A DNA stretch of 64,000 bases from positions 1 to 64,000 of the forward strand of contig JADKFD010000006.1 of the NCBI GenBank assembly GCA_016717705.1, given 5' to 3'. Positions within the stretch are counted from its first letter, which is position 1; every line of letters begins with the position of its first letter. Below, in pieces: positions 9,861 through 18,059 of this stretch. A program made the position numbers and the translations under genes. Below the pieces are notes generated by a model that ran no database searches, had not been told where the DNA came from, and was given only the letters and a program-made list of their open reading frames with translations. The stretch comes from Rhodanobacteraceae bacterium (lineage in GTDB: Bacteria > Pseudomonadota > Gammaproteobacteria > Xanthomonadales > SZUA-5).

Positions 9861-10007
9861 TGGGGCTCCTGGATCGGGCCGGGGACCTTTCGCGGGACCC
9901 GAGCACCTTTGCCGACACGCTATCACGAGGGCGCGCAAGACTAGCCCGGAATGAACTTTTGCGTCCCCTCGTGACCCCGTACCCTCGTGCCCTTGCACCT
10001 GCCCCAA

Positions 10008-10036
10008 TTGGCACTTCGGGAGTCAGCGGCTATTCT
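10008..10036 (+). promoter_or_regulatory. Putative sigma70 promoter of oxyR
   Basis: -35 TTGGCA (10008-10013), 17-bp spacer, -10 TATTCT (10031-10036), ending 31 bp before the oxyR ATG. A small inverted repeat CTTCA-TTGAT-TGAAG follows near the expected transcription start. Confidence 0.5.
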
Positions 10037-10067
10037 TCATTGATTGAAGCTATTGCGCACTCATTGG

Positions 10068-11009
10068 ATGAACCTGCGTGATCTCAAGTATCTGGTGGCG
10101 CTCGCCGACCACAAGCATTTCGGCCGTGCCGCCGAGGCGTCCTTCGCCAGTCAGCCTACGCTGTCGACCCAGATCAAGAAGCTCGAGGATGAACTCGACG
10201 TGCAGATCTTCGAGCGCCAGCCGCGCGCGGTACTGCTGACCACTGCGGGCGAGGCGATCATTGCCCGTGCCCGCAGCGTGCTGCGCGAGGTCGACGCCAT
10301 CCGCGACATTGCACGCAGCGCGCGCGATCCGGAGGCCGGCAGCATTCGTCTGGGCATGTTCCCGACGCTCGGCCCCTATCTGCTGCCGCACGTGATCCCG
10401 GCATTGCATCGACGCTTCCCGCGGCTGGAACTGTTGTTGATCGAAGAGAAGTCGGAGGAATTGCTGAGCAAGCTGGAACGCGGCGAGCTGGATGCCGCCC
10501 TGCTCGCATTGCCGGCCGGAGATGAGTCGCTGACCACGGTGGTGTTGTTCGAGGAACCGTTCCTGCTGGCGCTGCCGCGCGAGCGTGCGGCCGACTTTCC
10601 CCGCGCCCGCGTCAAGCTGAGCGAGCTTCGCGAGCAACAGGTGCTGTTGCTCGAAGAGGGACACTGCATGCGCACCCAGGCCCTGTCGCTGTGCGAACTG
10701 GGTGGCGCTTCCGAACGCGGCGGCTTTCGTGCCACCAGTCTGGAGACGCTGCGCCAGATGGTCGCGGCAAATGTCGGCATGACTTTGCTGCCACAACTGT
10801 CGGTGATGCCGCCGGTTGCGGCGAACGACAATCTTTTGCTGCGCCACTTCGTGGAACCACAACCCAAGCGCCAGATCGGCCTGTTGTGGCGCAAGAGCGA
10901 TGCCCGCGAACCCCTGATGCAGGCTCTCGCGGAGGTTCTCGCCGACGGCGCTCACCGGGTACTCGGCGATCCCGCCGCCGCGAACCGCAAGTCGAGGCAA
11001 TCACCATGA
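10068..11009 (+). CDS. oxyR: OxyR, LysR-family peroxide-sensing regulator
   Basis: Peroxide-responsive LysR-type transcription factor of 313 residues. Residues 1-60 form the winged helix-turn-helix (MNLRDLKYLVALADHKHFGR, close to E. coli OxyR). The regulatory domain carries GHCMRTQALSLC with C200 and C209, the pair that forms the sensing disulfide in E. coli (C199/C208), and the conserved FRATSLETLRQMVAAN. The start at 10068 matches the family N-terminus; an ATG 24 bp upstream would add eight unconserved residues. Its stop overlaps the next gene's ATG (ATGA). Divergent LysR targets are common, so the PycTM-VOC pair opposite is a candidate target, though this is not shown. Confidence 0.95.
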   Translation: MNLRDLKYLVALADHKHFGRAAEASFASQPTLSTQIKKLEDELDVQIFERQPRAVLLTTAGEAIIARARSVLREVDAIRDIARSARDPEAGSIRLGMFPTLGPYLLPHVIPALHRRFPRLELLLIEEKSEELLSKLERGELDAALLALPAGDESLTTVVLFEEPFLLALPRERAADFPRARVKLSELREQQVLLLEEGHCMRTQALSLCELGGASERGGFRATSLETLRQMVAANVGMTLLPQLSVMPPVAANDNLLLRHFVEPQPKRQIGLLWRKSDAREPLMQALAEVLADGAHRVLGDPAAANRKSRQSP

Positions 11010-11614
11010 ATCGTCAGGGCTGGTTTGTTCTGGCCATCTGCGTCGTCGGCGCACTCTGGCACTGGCATACGCGCGAGCCCAGTCCGGTCCTGCGGGGTCC
11101 CGGCGTGCTGGCACCGCAGGCTCCGCTGCAGCGCGAACTCGGCTCGGGCCAGAAGCTGATCCAGCATGGCGAGTTCGAACTGACCCCGCTCGCCGAATTC
11201 CGCACCGAATCGCGACTGTTGTCGCGTTTGAGTTACCGCACCGATGCGGGTGCCGATCTGTCGCCACTGGATTTCGCGCTGGGCTGGGGACGCATGTCCG
11301 ACACCGCCGTCATCGAGCAGCTGAATGTCCAGCAGGGGGCTCGGTTCTTCACCTACCACTGGGCCGATCAGCCGCCAATTCCGCCCGACGAAATTGTGCG
11401 TTCGGCAACCAATGTGCACCTGATTCCCGCCGACGCGGCCGTCAGTGCGGCGCTGGCGCGCCTGCGTGCCGGCGACGTGGTCCGCCTCGAGGGCCTGCTG
11501 GTCGAGGCCCATCGCAACGATGGCTGGCATTGGCGCTCATCGCTGTCCCGCGAGGACTCCGGTGCCGGCGCCTGCGAGTTGCTGCTGGTGCAGCATGCGG
11601 CGGCAGTGAGGTAG
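11006..11614 (+). CDS. Conserved hypothetical membrane-anchored protein coupled to oxyR
   Basis: I do not recognise a named family. The 202 residues begin with a single hydrophobic segment (WFVLAICVVGALWHWH, about 6-21), suggesting an inner-membrane anchor with a periplasmic domain. The domain is rich in Trp and has conserved-looking blocks: LDFALGWGRMSD, YHWADQPPIPPDEI, NVHLIPAD and WHWRSSLSREDSGAGACELL. There is a single Cys near the C-terminus. The ATG overlaps the oxyR stop (ATGA), implying translational coupling and a possible role in the peroxide response, which is inference from position only. Confidence 0.75.
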   Translation: MNRQGWFVLAICVVGALWHWHTREPSPVLRGPGVLAPQAPLQRELGSGQKLIQHGEFELTPLAEFRTESRLLSRLSYRTDAGADLSPLDFALGWGRMSDTAVIEQLNVQQGARFFTYHWADQPPIPPDEIVRSATNVHLIPADAAVSAALARLRAGDVVRLEGLLVEAHRNDGWHWRSSLSREDSGAGACELLLVQHAAAVR

Positions 11615-11634
11615 ACCGCCCGGCGCGGTGTCCG

Positions 11635-11646
11635 GGCCGCGCGGCC
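11635..11646. terminator. GC palindrome after the oxyR operon
   Basis: Perfect 12-bp palindrome GGCCGCGCGGCC, 20 bp after the stop of the unknown gene; no T tract. Possible weak terminator. The rest of 11615-11819 shows no gene. Confidence 0.2.
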
Positions 11647-11819
11647 GTGGTAACCCACGCCATTTTGCCGACTTCGCGTCCCTGGCGGACCAAAAGCCGC
11701 GCGTCGAACTTGCGCCGGTCCAGGGTCAGCCCACGATGACTGCCCACGTGGTGCTTCTCCCAGCCGCCTGCGCACGTTAGTCTCCCGCTGATTTTTCCAC
11801 TGTCCGGATACTGACCCGC

Positions 11820-12764
11820 ATGGCGCCCAAGCAAGCCCTGATCTGTGGTTCGATGGCCTACGACACCATCATGGTGTTCGAGGACCGCTTCAAGAACCAC
11901 ATCCTCGCCGACAAGGTGCACATGCTCAGCGTGGCCTTCTACGTGCCGACGCTGCGCCGCGAATTTGGCGGCTGCGCCGGCAACATCAGCTACAACCTCA
12001 AGCTGCTGGGTGGCCATCCGGTGCCCTTCGGTGCGGTCGGCCGCGATTTCGAGCCCTACCGCACCCATTTCGAGGCGCTGGGTATCGATCTGCGCTGTGT
12101 GCGGGAGCTGCCGGACCACTACACCGCGCAGGCCTTCATCACCACCGACCTGGACGACAACCAGATCACCGCCTTCCATCCGGGCGCCATGACGCAAAGC
12201 CATGGCGCCCACGTCAAGGATGTGCGCAACGTCGCTTTCGGCATCGTCGCTCCGGACAATCGCAGCGCGATGCTGCAACACGCCGCCGAATTCAGGGAAA
12301 TGGGCGTGCCGTTCATTTTCGATCCCGGACAGGCGCTGCCGCTGTTCAACGGCGAGGAATTCCGCGATTTCATCGAAAACGCCACCTATGTGTCGGTCAA
12401 CGACTACGAGTCGCAGCTGCTGAGTGAGCGCACCGGCTGGTCTCCGGAAGAAATTGCCAGCAAGGTGTCGGCCTATATCGTGACCCGTGGCGGCGAGGGC
12501 TCGCGCTGGTACACGCGCGAAGGCATGATCGAGATTCCGACGGCAAAGGCCAGCGCGGTGGTCGACCCGACCGGCTGCGGCGACGCTTACCGTGCCGGGC
12601 TGATCTATGGACTGATGAACGATCTCGACTTCGAGACCAGCGGGCGCATCGCCTCGCTGATGGGTGCGATCAAGATCGAACAACCCGGCACGCAGAATCA
12701 GACGTTCACGCGGGAAGCGTTTCTCGAGCGATTCCGCGAAGAATTCGGCTATAGCTTCGAATGA
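11820..12764 (+). CDS. PfkB-family carbohydrate/adenosine kinase
   Basis: A 314-residue cytoplasmic ribokinase-family kinase that transfers phosphate from ATP to a sugar or nucleoside. It has the early PfkB glycine motif (FGGCAGNISYNLKLLGG, about 49-65) and the signature DPTGCGDAYRAG at 249-260, where D255 is the expected catalytic base. The arrangement resembles proteins annotated as adenosine kinase in proteobacteria, but substrate cannot be fixed from sequence. Start codon at 11820 as the family expects. The stop overlaps the start of the next gene (ATGA), so the pair is translationally coupled. Confidence 0.88.
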   Translation: MAPKQALICGSMAYDTIMVFEDRFKNHILADKVHMLSVAFYVPTLRREFGGCAGNISYNLKLLGGHPVPFGAVGRDFEPYRTHFEALGIDLRCVRELPDHYTAQAFITTDLDDNQITAFHPGAMTQSHGAHVKDVRNVAFGIVAPDNRSAMLQHAAEFREMGVPFIFDPGQALPLFNGEEFRDFIENATYVSVNDYESQLLSERTGWSPEEIASKVSAYIVTRGGEGSRWYTREGMIEIPTAKASAVVDPTGCGDAYRAGLIYGLMNDLDFETSGRIASLMGAIKIEQPGTQNQTFTREAFLERFREEFGYSFE

Positions 12765-13186
12765 GCACGCCCGCCGCGGAACAAACACGCGCACTCATCC
12801 AGCGCTACTACTCTGCGTTCAATCGCGGCGACTGGGACGGCATGCTGGAACTGCTGGGTACGGACGTGGCCCACGATCTGAACCAGGGCGAACGCCAGGT
12901 CGGTCGTGAGCAATTTGCTACGTTCCTGCAGCGAATGGCGCGCTGCTACCTCGAAGTGCTGAGCGACGTCCGCATCCTGGTCAGCGATGATGGACTGCAT
13001 GCCGCCACCGAGTACGTGGTCAGCGGGCAATACATCAGCAGCGACGAGGGTCTGCCGCCTGCTCGGGGACAGCGCTATCGGCTGCCCGGCGGGGCATTTT
13101 TCGACATCCAGAGCGGCGCCATCAGCCGCGTCAGCAACTACTACAATCTGCCGGACTGGATCGCGCAGGTCAGCCGCGACGATTGA
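12761..13186 (+). CDS. Ketosteroid isomerase-related (SnoaL/NTF2-like) protein
   Basis: A 141-residue cytoplasmic protein of the NTF2-like cone fold. It matches the ketosteroid isomerase-related family (TIGR02096 as I recall it): IQRYYSAFNRGDWDGMLELL, HDLNQGERQVG, SSDEGLPPARGQRYRLP and VSNYYNLPDWIAQV are diagnostic blocks. No steroid activity is implied; family members are uncharacterised. Its ATG overlaps the stop of the PfkB kinase, so both proteins may act on one metabolite or in one pathway (inference). Confidence 0.85.
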   Translation: MSTPAAEQTRALIQRYYSAFNRGDWDGMLELLGTDVAHDLNQGERQVGREQFATFLQRMARCYLEVLSDVRILVSDDGLHAATEYVVSGQYISSDEGLPPARGQRYRLPGGAFFDIQSGAISRVSNYYNLPDWIAQVSRDD

Positions 13187-13195
13187 TCGTCGCGG
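13174..13195. terminator. 10-bp perfect hairpin overlapping a stop codon
   Basis: Stem CCGCGACGAT/ATCGTCGCGG with a 2-base loop; the TGA of the ketosteroid isomerase-like gene sits at its centre. A strong hairpin between convergent genes, followed by TTGGG rather than a T run. The remaining 13196-13335 holds no gene. Confidence 0.45.
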
Positions 13196-13335
13196 TTGGG
13201 TGCCTGCCAAGCTACATCGAACTCAGGGCGACGAAACGTCGTCTTCGTTCTCGACGGTCACGCACAAGGCCGCCGCCGCCGCAGTGCTCGCCCACCACAA
13301 GGGCGGAGAGAAACACGGGGAGTTGCCCGGAATCG

Positions 13336-13999
13336 CTAGCGCGACTCGTCCACGCTGGTGCTGTCCTTGTCGACAATCTCCAGCCCCTTGGTGCAGCCGT
13401 CGTCGAACCGGATCATGGCCTTGGCGCCATCCCGGATGACCACTTCCTGGTCGGCACGCAGGCGCGTCCCGGGCTGGATCGGCACCAGTTCACCGGCATC
13501 GTTGGTTGCCAGGACTTCGCCTTCTGCGGATTCGAGCGCCGCGGCGAATTCGCGATAGTCGGTCTCACGCCCCTGCGCAGTGCCCAGCAGGCTGGCTCCA
13601 GCGACCAGGCCCAGCGCCGCAATCGTCTGGGAATTGTTGGATTTGTTGGCGTGGGCAGCCGCGCACGCAGTCGCCGCAGCCGCCGGAGCAGCCCACCACA
13701 AGGTGGCGCACGGCGAACGGTTGGGCACTTCGTAAAGTTCACCCGCGTCCAGCGACATATCGCAGCCATCGGCGAACACCAGCAGTGCTTTCGCACCCTC
13801 AGTCACCAGCACTTCGTCGGATGAACGCACCTGCGTCCCTTCGACCGCCGGAGTGGAAACCTCGCCCTGCTTCAGCAGCACGGTTCCTTCCACGTCCTGC
13901 AACTGCCCGATAATCTTGTCACCGTCTTCGGCGCACACGGCAGTGGACGCCATCATGCCCAAAGCGATTGCGCTCAGGCCCCTTGGCAAACTGTTTCAT
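13336..13999 (-). CDS. Exported FecR-like protein with two similar domains (frameshift at the start)
   Basis: Periplasmic protein of about 220 residues. It has a signal peptide and two related halves: GQLQDVEGTVLLKQG ... TEGAKALLVFADGCDMSLDAGELYEV, and ESAEGEVLATNDAG ... RDGAKAMIRFDDGCTKGLEIVDKDST. Each resembles a FecR/LysM-associated fold in which a threshold-like GAKALxxFxDGC strand carries one cysteine. An alanine-rich, partly hydrophobic middle (WWAAPAAAATACAAA; TIAALGLVAGASLL) separates them. The frame starts at a TTG (13989), but deleting one A after the ATG at 13999 gives a classical leader, MKQFARGLSAIALGMMASTAVCA, so I place the true start at 13999 with a one-base indel. Function unknown; FecR-type domains often sit in envelope or polysaccharide loci. 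Confidence 0.65.
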
Positions 14000-14089
14000 G
14001 CGCTTGCACCTGCAGAAGTTAGATTTACGATCTTAGATTATCCGGAATGTCGCCGAAGCTCAAGCGCTACGGACACCCGGAACTCCGGT

Positions 14090-15331
14090 TCAGCGGACAT
14101 CTGGCGACCCGCCAACGGAGCCTGCCGGATTCCGGGTGATCGCAAGGTCGTCGAACCACGCCTCGCCCACCGCCTGCCGCTCGGCGGCGATCCGGGCTTC
14201 AAGCACCAGCCTCAGCACCTGGCCGCCGCATTTCTCGTCGGGGACGACGAAATCCACTGCAAACGAATGCCAGTCGTGAGTCCCCAGCAGGCGTTCGGAC
14301 TGCGCAATGACGGCTCCACTCTCGACGCAGCCGAGAACCCAATTCAAGCCGAGCGCCGTGCGCAGATCGATGCTGCGCGCCCGTCCGTTCAGCTTGTAAC
14401 TGCCTGGCTCCAGCAGCAACGACTGCGACACATGCCGGAAAGGCACGCGACGATCGAGAAACACGATGCGCAGCGCGCGGTTTTCACCCTGGTCCAGCGC
14501 GGCCGGCAGAATGTCGGCACCGGCCACCCTGGCGATTGCCCACCCCAGAAAGGGACCACGGCCCTTGCCGTCGAAGCCGCCGTCGCGCAGCAGGGAAGGC
14601 CCACCCGGGTCCATGTCGCTAAGCACGCGACGCAGGCGCGGCCACTCCTGACGCGCGAACAATCGGCTGGCGTAGAGGTCCAGCTCGGTCGGCTCGATCT
14701 TCCCGCCGGCCGCCTGGATCGCGCGGAACAAGCGGCTCAACGCGGCGGAGCTCTCTGCCGCGGAGATCAGCCTGGCGACAAATTCCGGTCGCCACGGCGC
14801 GTTGCTCGCCAGATACCGGGAAATCGGGCCGGCGCCGATTGGATTGACGGCAATGACGCTGAGGATCGGGAAGACCTGCTTTTGCACTTGCGGTTCGAAA
14901 CGCAGCAGCCGATCGAGCCGCTGCAGGGCGGCGTCGATATCCTTGTCGGCGAGCGCATTGATTGCCAGCCAGAACTGGGCCGCGGACTCGCGCGGCGTCG
15001 TCGCCACTGCCTTTTGCATCAAGGCCATGGCGCGTGTTCGATCACCACGCAGCTCCGCGACCGCACCCAGAATGCGCAGTGCCGTACCCTCGAAAGGTTG
15101 CGCGCTCAAGGCAGCCATCGACAGCGCCTGAGCCTGATCCAGACGCCCCTCCGAGAGGGCCCGCTCGGCACTCAGGATGAGTGCTACCGGTTGGCCGGAA
15201 TTGAGCGCCAGCGCGCGCTCGGGGGCCGGCCGCGCGAGATAGTCGGCGTAGCCACGCAGCAACAGCAGCCATGCAAGGCTCAGCGCAATGACCAGCAAAC
15301 CCAGGCGCCGGACCCGCGAGTGCGACATCAT
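14090..15331 (-). CDS. Membrane-anchored TPR protein of the exopolysaccharide locus
   Basis: A 413-residue protein with one N-terminal membrane helix (LGLLVIALSLAWLLLLRGYADYL, about 10-32). Residues about 50-150 carry TPR-like helices (SAERALSEGRLDQAQALSMAAL; AALQRLDRLLRFEPQ). The C-terminal domain, about 245-405, looks beta-rich and ends VLEARIAAERQAVGEAWFDDLAI, the pattern of a carbohydrate-binding-like jelly roll (inference). It starts 9 bp after the stop of the J-domain gene on the same strand, so it is very likely co-transcribed with cpsB-wza-wzc. It probably acts in the periplasm in polysaccharide handling or secretion, but no named function can be given. It is the one gene of this block without a visible frameshift. 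Confidence 0.75.
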   Translation of the reverse strand: MMSHSRVRRLGLLVIALSLAWLLLLRGYADYLARPAPERALALNSGQPVALILSAERALSEGRLDQAQALSMAALSAQPFEGTALRILGAVAELRGDRTRAMALMQKAVATTPRESAAQFWLAINALADKDIDAALQRLDRLLRFEPQVQKQVFPILSVIAVNPIGAGPISRYLASNAPWRPEFVARLISAAESSAALSRLFRAIQAAGGKIEPTELDLYASRLFARQEWPRLRRVLSDMDPGGPSLLRDGGFDGKGRGPFLGWAIARVAGADILPAALDQGENRALRIVFLDRRVPFRHVSQSLLLEPGSYKLNGRARSIDLRTALGLNWVLGCVESGAVIAQSERLLGTHDWHSFAVDFVVPDEKCGGQVLRLVLEARIAAERQAVGEAWFDDLAITRNPAGSVGGSPDVR

Positions 15332-15340
15332 CGGCGCCGG

Positions 15341-17402
15341 TCAGGGCGCGCCGGCATTACGCGCGACGCTGGCTATGCGGGCATCGCCGGCGTGCACGCG
15401 AATGACCCATTCCATGACTCCTGATTCAGTGACCGCTCGACGCTCCCCGCGCGGAACGAAGGTGTCCCTTGAACATCGCTCGGGCACGCATGCTCTGGCT
15501 GTCGTCCTGCCAATTCAGTTGGCGGATCTCGAGGAATCGCATTTCGGTCGAATTGAAACGCGAACGCATGTCGCCGAGCCCCAGCGCACGCAGATCGCTG
15601 CCACTGAACAATCGATCGAAGCGAGCCAGGTCGCCAGCCGCATAGGCTGCGGCAAACTCGCGCACCAGTGACTCCGCATCGTCCCGTGCGGGTGCGGGCT
15701 GCGGCGGCTCGGTGATTGCAGTCGGAACCGCCGCCACCAGCGCTGCCGGCGGCGGTGTCGGCGCCGCAGCGACGGTGGTCACGCGTGCAGGCCTTGGTGC
15801 CGGCGCTTCCGGCCTGACCGGCATCGCCGTGGCAGCCGTGGCCGCCACCGCGGGCGCGGGCTGCGGCGGTTTGATTGGCGTCGCGGGCGCAGTCGCCGCG
15901 GCCACAACGCTCGCTGCAGATGCGGGGGCTGGTGCTGGCGGCTTGACCGACGTCGCGGGCGCAGTCGCCGCGGCCACCACGGCCGTTGCGGGCGCAGGTG
16001 CGGGAGCTGGATGGCGGTTTGACCGGCGCTGGCGGAGTCGCCGCGGCCACCGCCGCCGCAGGTGCAGGGACAGTGCCGGCGGCTTGACCGGCATCGCCGG
16101 CGGAATGCGCCACCAGCCGCTGCGGGGCAGGGGTGCCGGCGCTCGGCGTCGGCGGATGGGCCGCGGCCACCACCGCGCTGCAGCGGGGACAGGTGCCGGC
16201 GGCTGGACTGGCGTCGCCGGGGGTCGTCGCGACTGCCACGGATGGCGGGTGTCGGCGCCGGCACCGGTGGCGGTGGCATGACGGGCGCCGCAGCGGCGGC
16301 CGGCGCGGCCACCGTTGGTGCTGTTGCGGATGCATCGGGCGTCGCCGCCATTTGCGGCGAAGACGCGTCCACCGCGACGGGCAAGGACGGCGTCACCGCT
16401 GTCGCTGCTGCGGGCGGCGGATCGGCAACCGCCACGCCAGCCCTCAGGGCTGCGTCTTCCGGTCGAGGCCGGCAGGACAGGTTTGTCCGGGGAACCGGCT
16501 GCCGCGGTATCGGCCACCGCAAGCGCCGAGACCGCCGCCGCGGGCGGCGGCAAGTCCGCGCCCGCCTGCGCCGGCGCAGAGCCCGGCGCGGGAACCCCGG
16601 CTGGCGCCTGCACTTGAGCGGGCGCGCCGGGCGTATGGGTGTCCGCCGTTGCGTCAACAGCCGCGGTGGCCGTCGCCGTGGGCGCTTCGACGGCGGCTGC
16701 CGCCACCTCGGCCAACGGGTCCGATTCGACAGCCGTCGCCGACGAACTGCTCTGCTGAGCGCGATCGCGGCGCATCTCGGACAACTCGCGCTCGGTCTGC
16801 GTCTGCGCCCAATAGGTCAGCCCGACCACGCTGATCGCCGCGATTCCGAGCGTCCCAAGTACCAGCGCAGGCAGCCGCCGGACAGCAGACCCGGACAACA
16901 GGGGCCCGCTGTGATTCGCCTTCATCGGGGTCACTCTGCGCGTCCCGAGGACGGCAACTGGCAGCATCCCCGAAGCCACGGGCGCAGTGCGATCGTATTC
17001 GGCGCGGCGCTCGGGTGTCTTCAGATCCTGCCAGGCCATGTTCACCCGATCGGCATACACCGCCTCCCAGCCGTCCTGGTTGCGGTCGGGATGCAGCCAT
17101 TTCATCAGCCAGCGATAGTTTTCGCGCAACAACTCCTGCGCGGCATCCGCGCCGACACCGAGCACGCGGTAGGGGTCTGCCGTCGGTGCAAACAGGATCT
17201 GCTGCAGGAAGAACACGCTGGCTTCGACCATCACTTCGCTGGACTCGCCGGTCGATTCGACCGCGTTGTCGAGCGCCGCCGCCTCGCCGGCGGCGATGCG
17301 AATGACCAATCCCACGTCATCGGGCAGCGCCCGGTCGCGCAGTTCCGCGATCAATCCGGGATCGCGGAACATGGCCAGAACCAGGTCATAAACCTTGGAC
17401 AT
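15341..17402 (-). pseudogene. J-domain membrane protein with Ala/Pro repeat linker and NTF2-like C-terminus (frameshifted)
   Basis: Predicted inner-membrane protein of about 680 residues. Residues 1-70 are helical and unassigned. A DnaJ J-domain follows (about 75-138, DPYRVLGVGADA) with the HPD tripeptide at 104-106 that stimulates DnaK ATPase. One membrane helix lies at about 176-199, then a long Ala/Pro/Val linker with 24-residue repeats. The C-terminal domain starting DAESLVREFAAAYAAGDLARFDRLF is SnoaL/NTF2-like. The frame breaks inside the repeat region (about 16,000-16,500) and again near 15465: shifted one base, the end reads TFVPRGERRAVTESGVMEWV and ends at 15341, a better NTF2-like end than the in-frame stop at 15426. 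It starts 3 bp after the BY-kinase stop; function unknown, probably exopolysaccharide secretion. Confidence 0.65.
15860..16220. repeat. Imperfect tandem repeats (about 72 bp) encoding the Ala/Pro linker
   Basis: Repeat units containing GG(C/T)TTGA and then GTCGCCGCGGCCAC start near 15868, 15940, 16016 and 16081, with spacings of 72, 76 and 65 bp; a diverged unit lies near 16201. The 72-bp unit encodes 24 residues of the form VVAAATAPATxxKPPxPAPA. The 76 and 65 bp spacings are not multiples of three and coincide with loss of reading frame. Confidence 0.7.
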
Positions 17403-17405
17403 CGC

Positions 17406-18059
17406 TCATGCCTTGGTCAAGCGCTGCGGAGTTGGCGTACCGCCGTAAGCGTAATACTGATAGCCGCCGTAGTCACCGCCATATCCGTAACCGTAACCGC
17501 TGACGCGCACGTCGAACTTGGTGATCAAGGCGCCGACCACGTGTGCGCGCGCGCCGAACAGACGCTTCAGCGCCTCCTTGGCGGTAGCGATCCGGGTGCT
17601 GCCGCCCTCGACGACCAGCAAGGTCCCCGACGCCAGATTGGACAGGATCGGCGAGTCGGCAAGGCCCATGATCGGCGGGCCATCGATGATCACCTGATCG
17701 AATTTCTCGCCCGCGAGGCTGAGCAACGAGACCATCTTCGGCCCGGCCAGCAACTCCGCTGGATTGGGCGGCAGCGGACCGGAGGGAATGAAGGTCAGAC
17801 GCAAGGTCTTGGTCGGCTTGATCGCCGCCGCCGGCTTGATGCCGCCGGCCAGGAAGTTGCTCAACCCCATCGAATTGTCGCTGCCCAGCACGCGGTGCAG
17901 CGACGGATTTCGCAAGTCGGCGTCGATCAGCAGCACGCGCCGGCCGAGTTGCGCAAAGTTGCGCGCCAGCGTCAGCGCGGTAGTGGTCTTGCCCTCGGAC
18001 GCCGATGCGCTGGTCACCAGCAGGATCTTGGGAACACCGGCTTCGGTGGAGAATTGCAG
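17406..18059 (-). CDS. BY-kinase (CapB/Wzc-type) catalytic domain, separated from its Wzz half
   Basis: Tyrosine autokinase domain that controls polysaccharide polymerisation and export. It has the Walker A-like SASASEGKTTTA, Walker A' VLLIDADLR, Walker B VIIDGPP, and a C-terminal tyrosine cluster (GYGYGYGGDYGGYQYYAYGG, eight Tyr) that serves as the autophosphorylation tail. The open frame reads on from just after a TAG at 18060-18062 (LQFSTEAGVPKILLVTS), so without readthrough translation would need an internal start, e.g. 18017. In full-length relatives a second membrane helix and linker of about 150 residues precede this point; they are missing here. The CpsB-like phosphatase upstream would be its natural counterpart. 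Confidence 0.85.
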   Translation of the reverse strand: MQFSTEAGVPKILLVTSASASEGKTTTALTLARNFAQLGRRVLLIDADLRNPSLHRVLGSDNSMGLSNFLAGGIKPAAAIKPTKTLRLTFIPSGPLPPNPAELLAGPKMVSLLSLAGEKFDQVIIDGPPIMGLADSPILSNLASGTLLVVEGGSTRIATAKEALKRLFGARAHVVGALITKFDVRVSGYGYGYGGDYGGYQYYAYGGTPTPQRLTKA

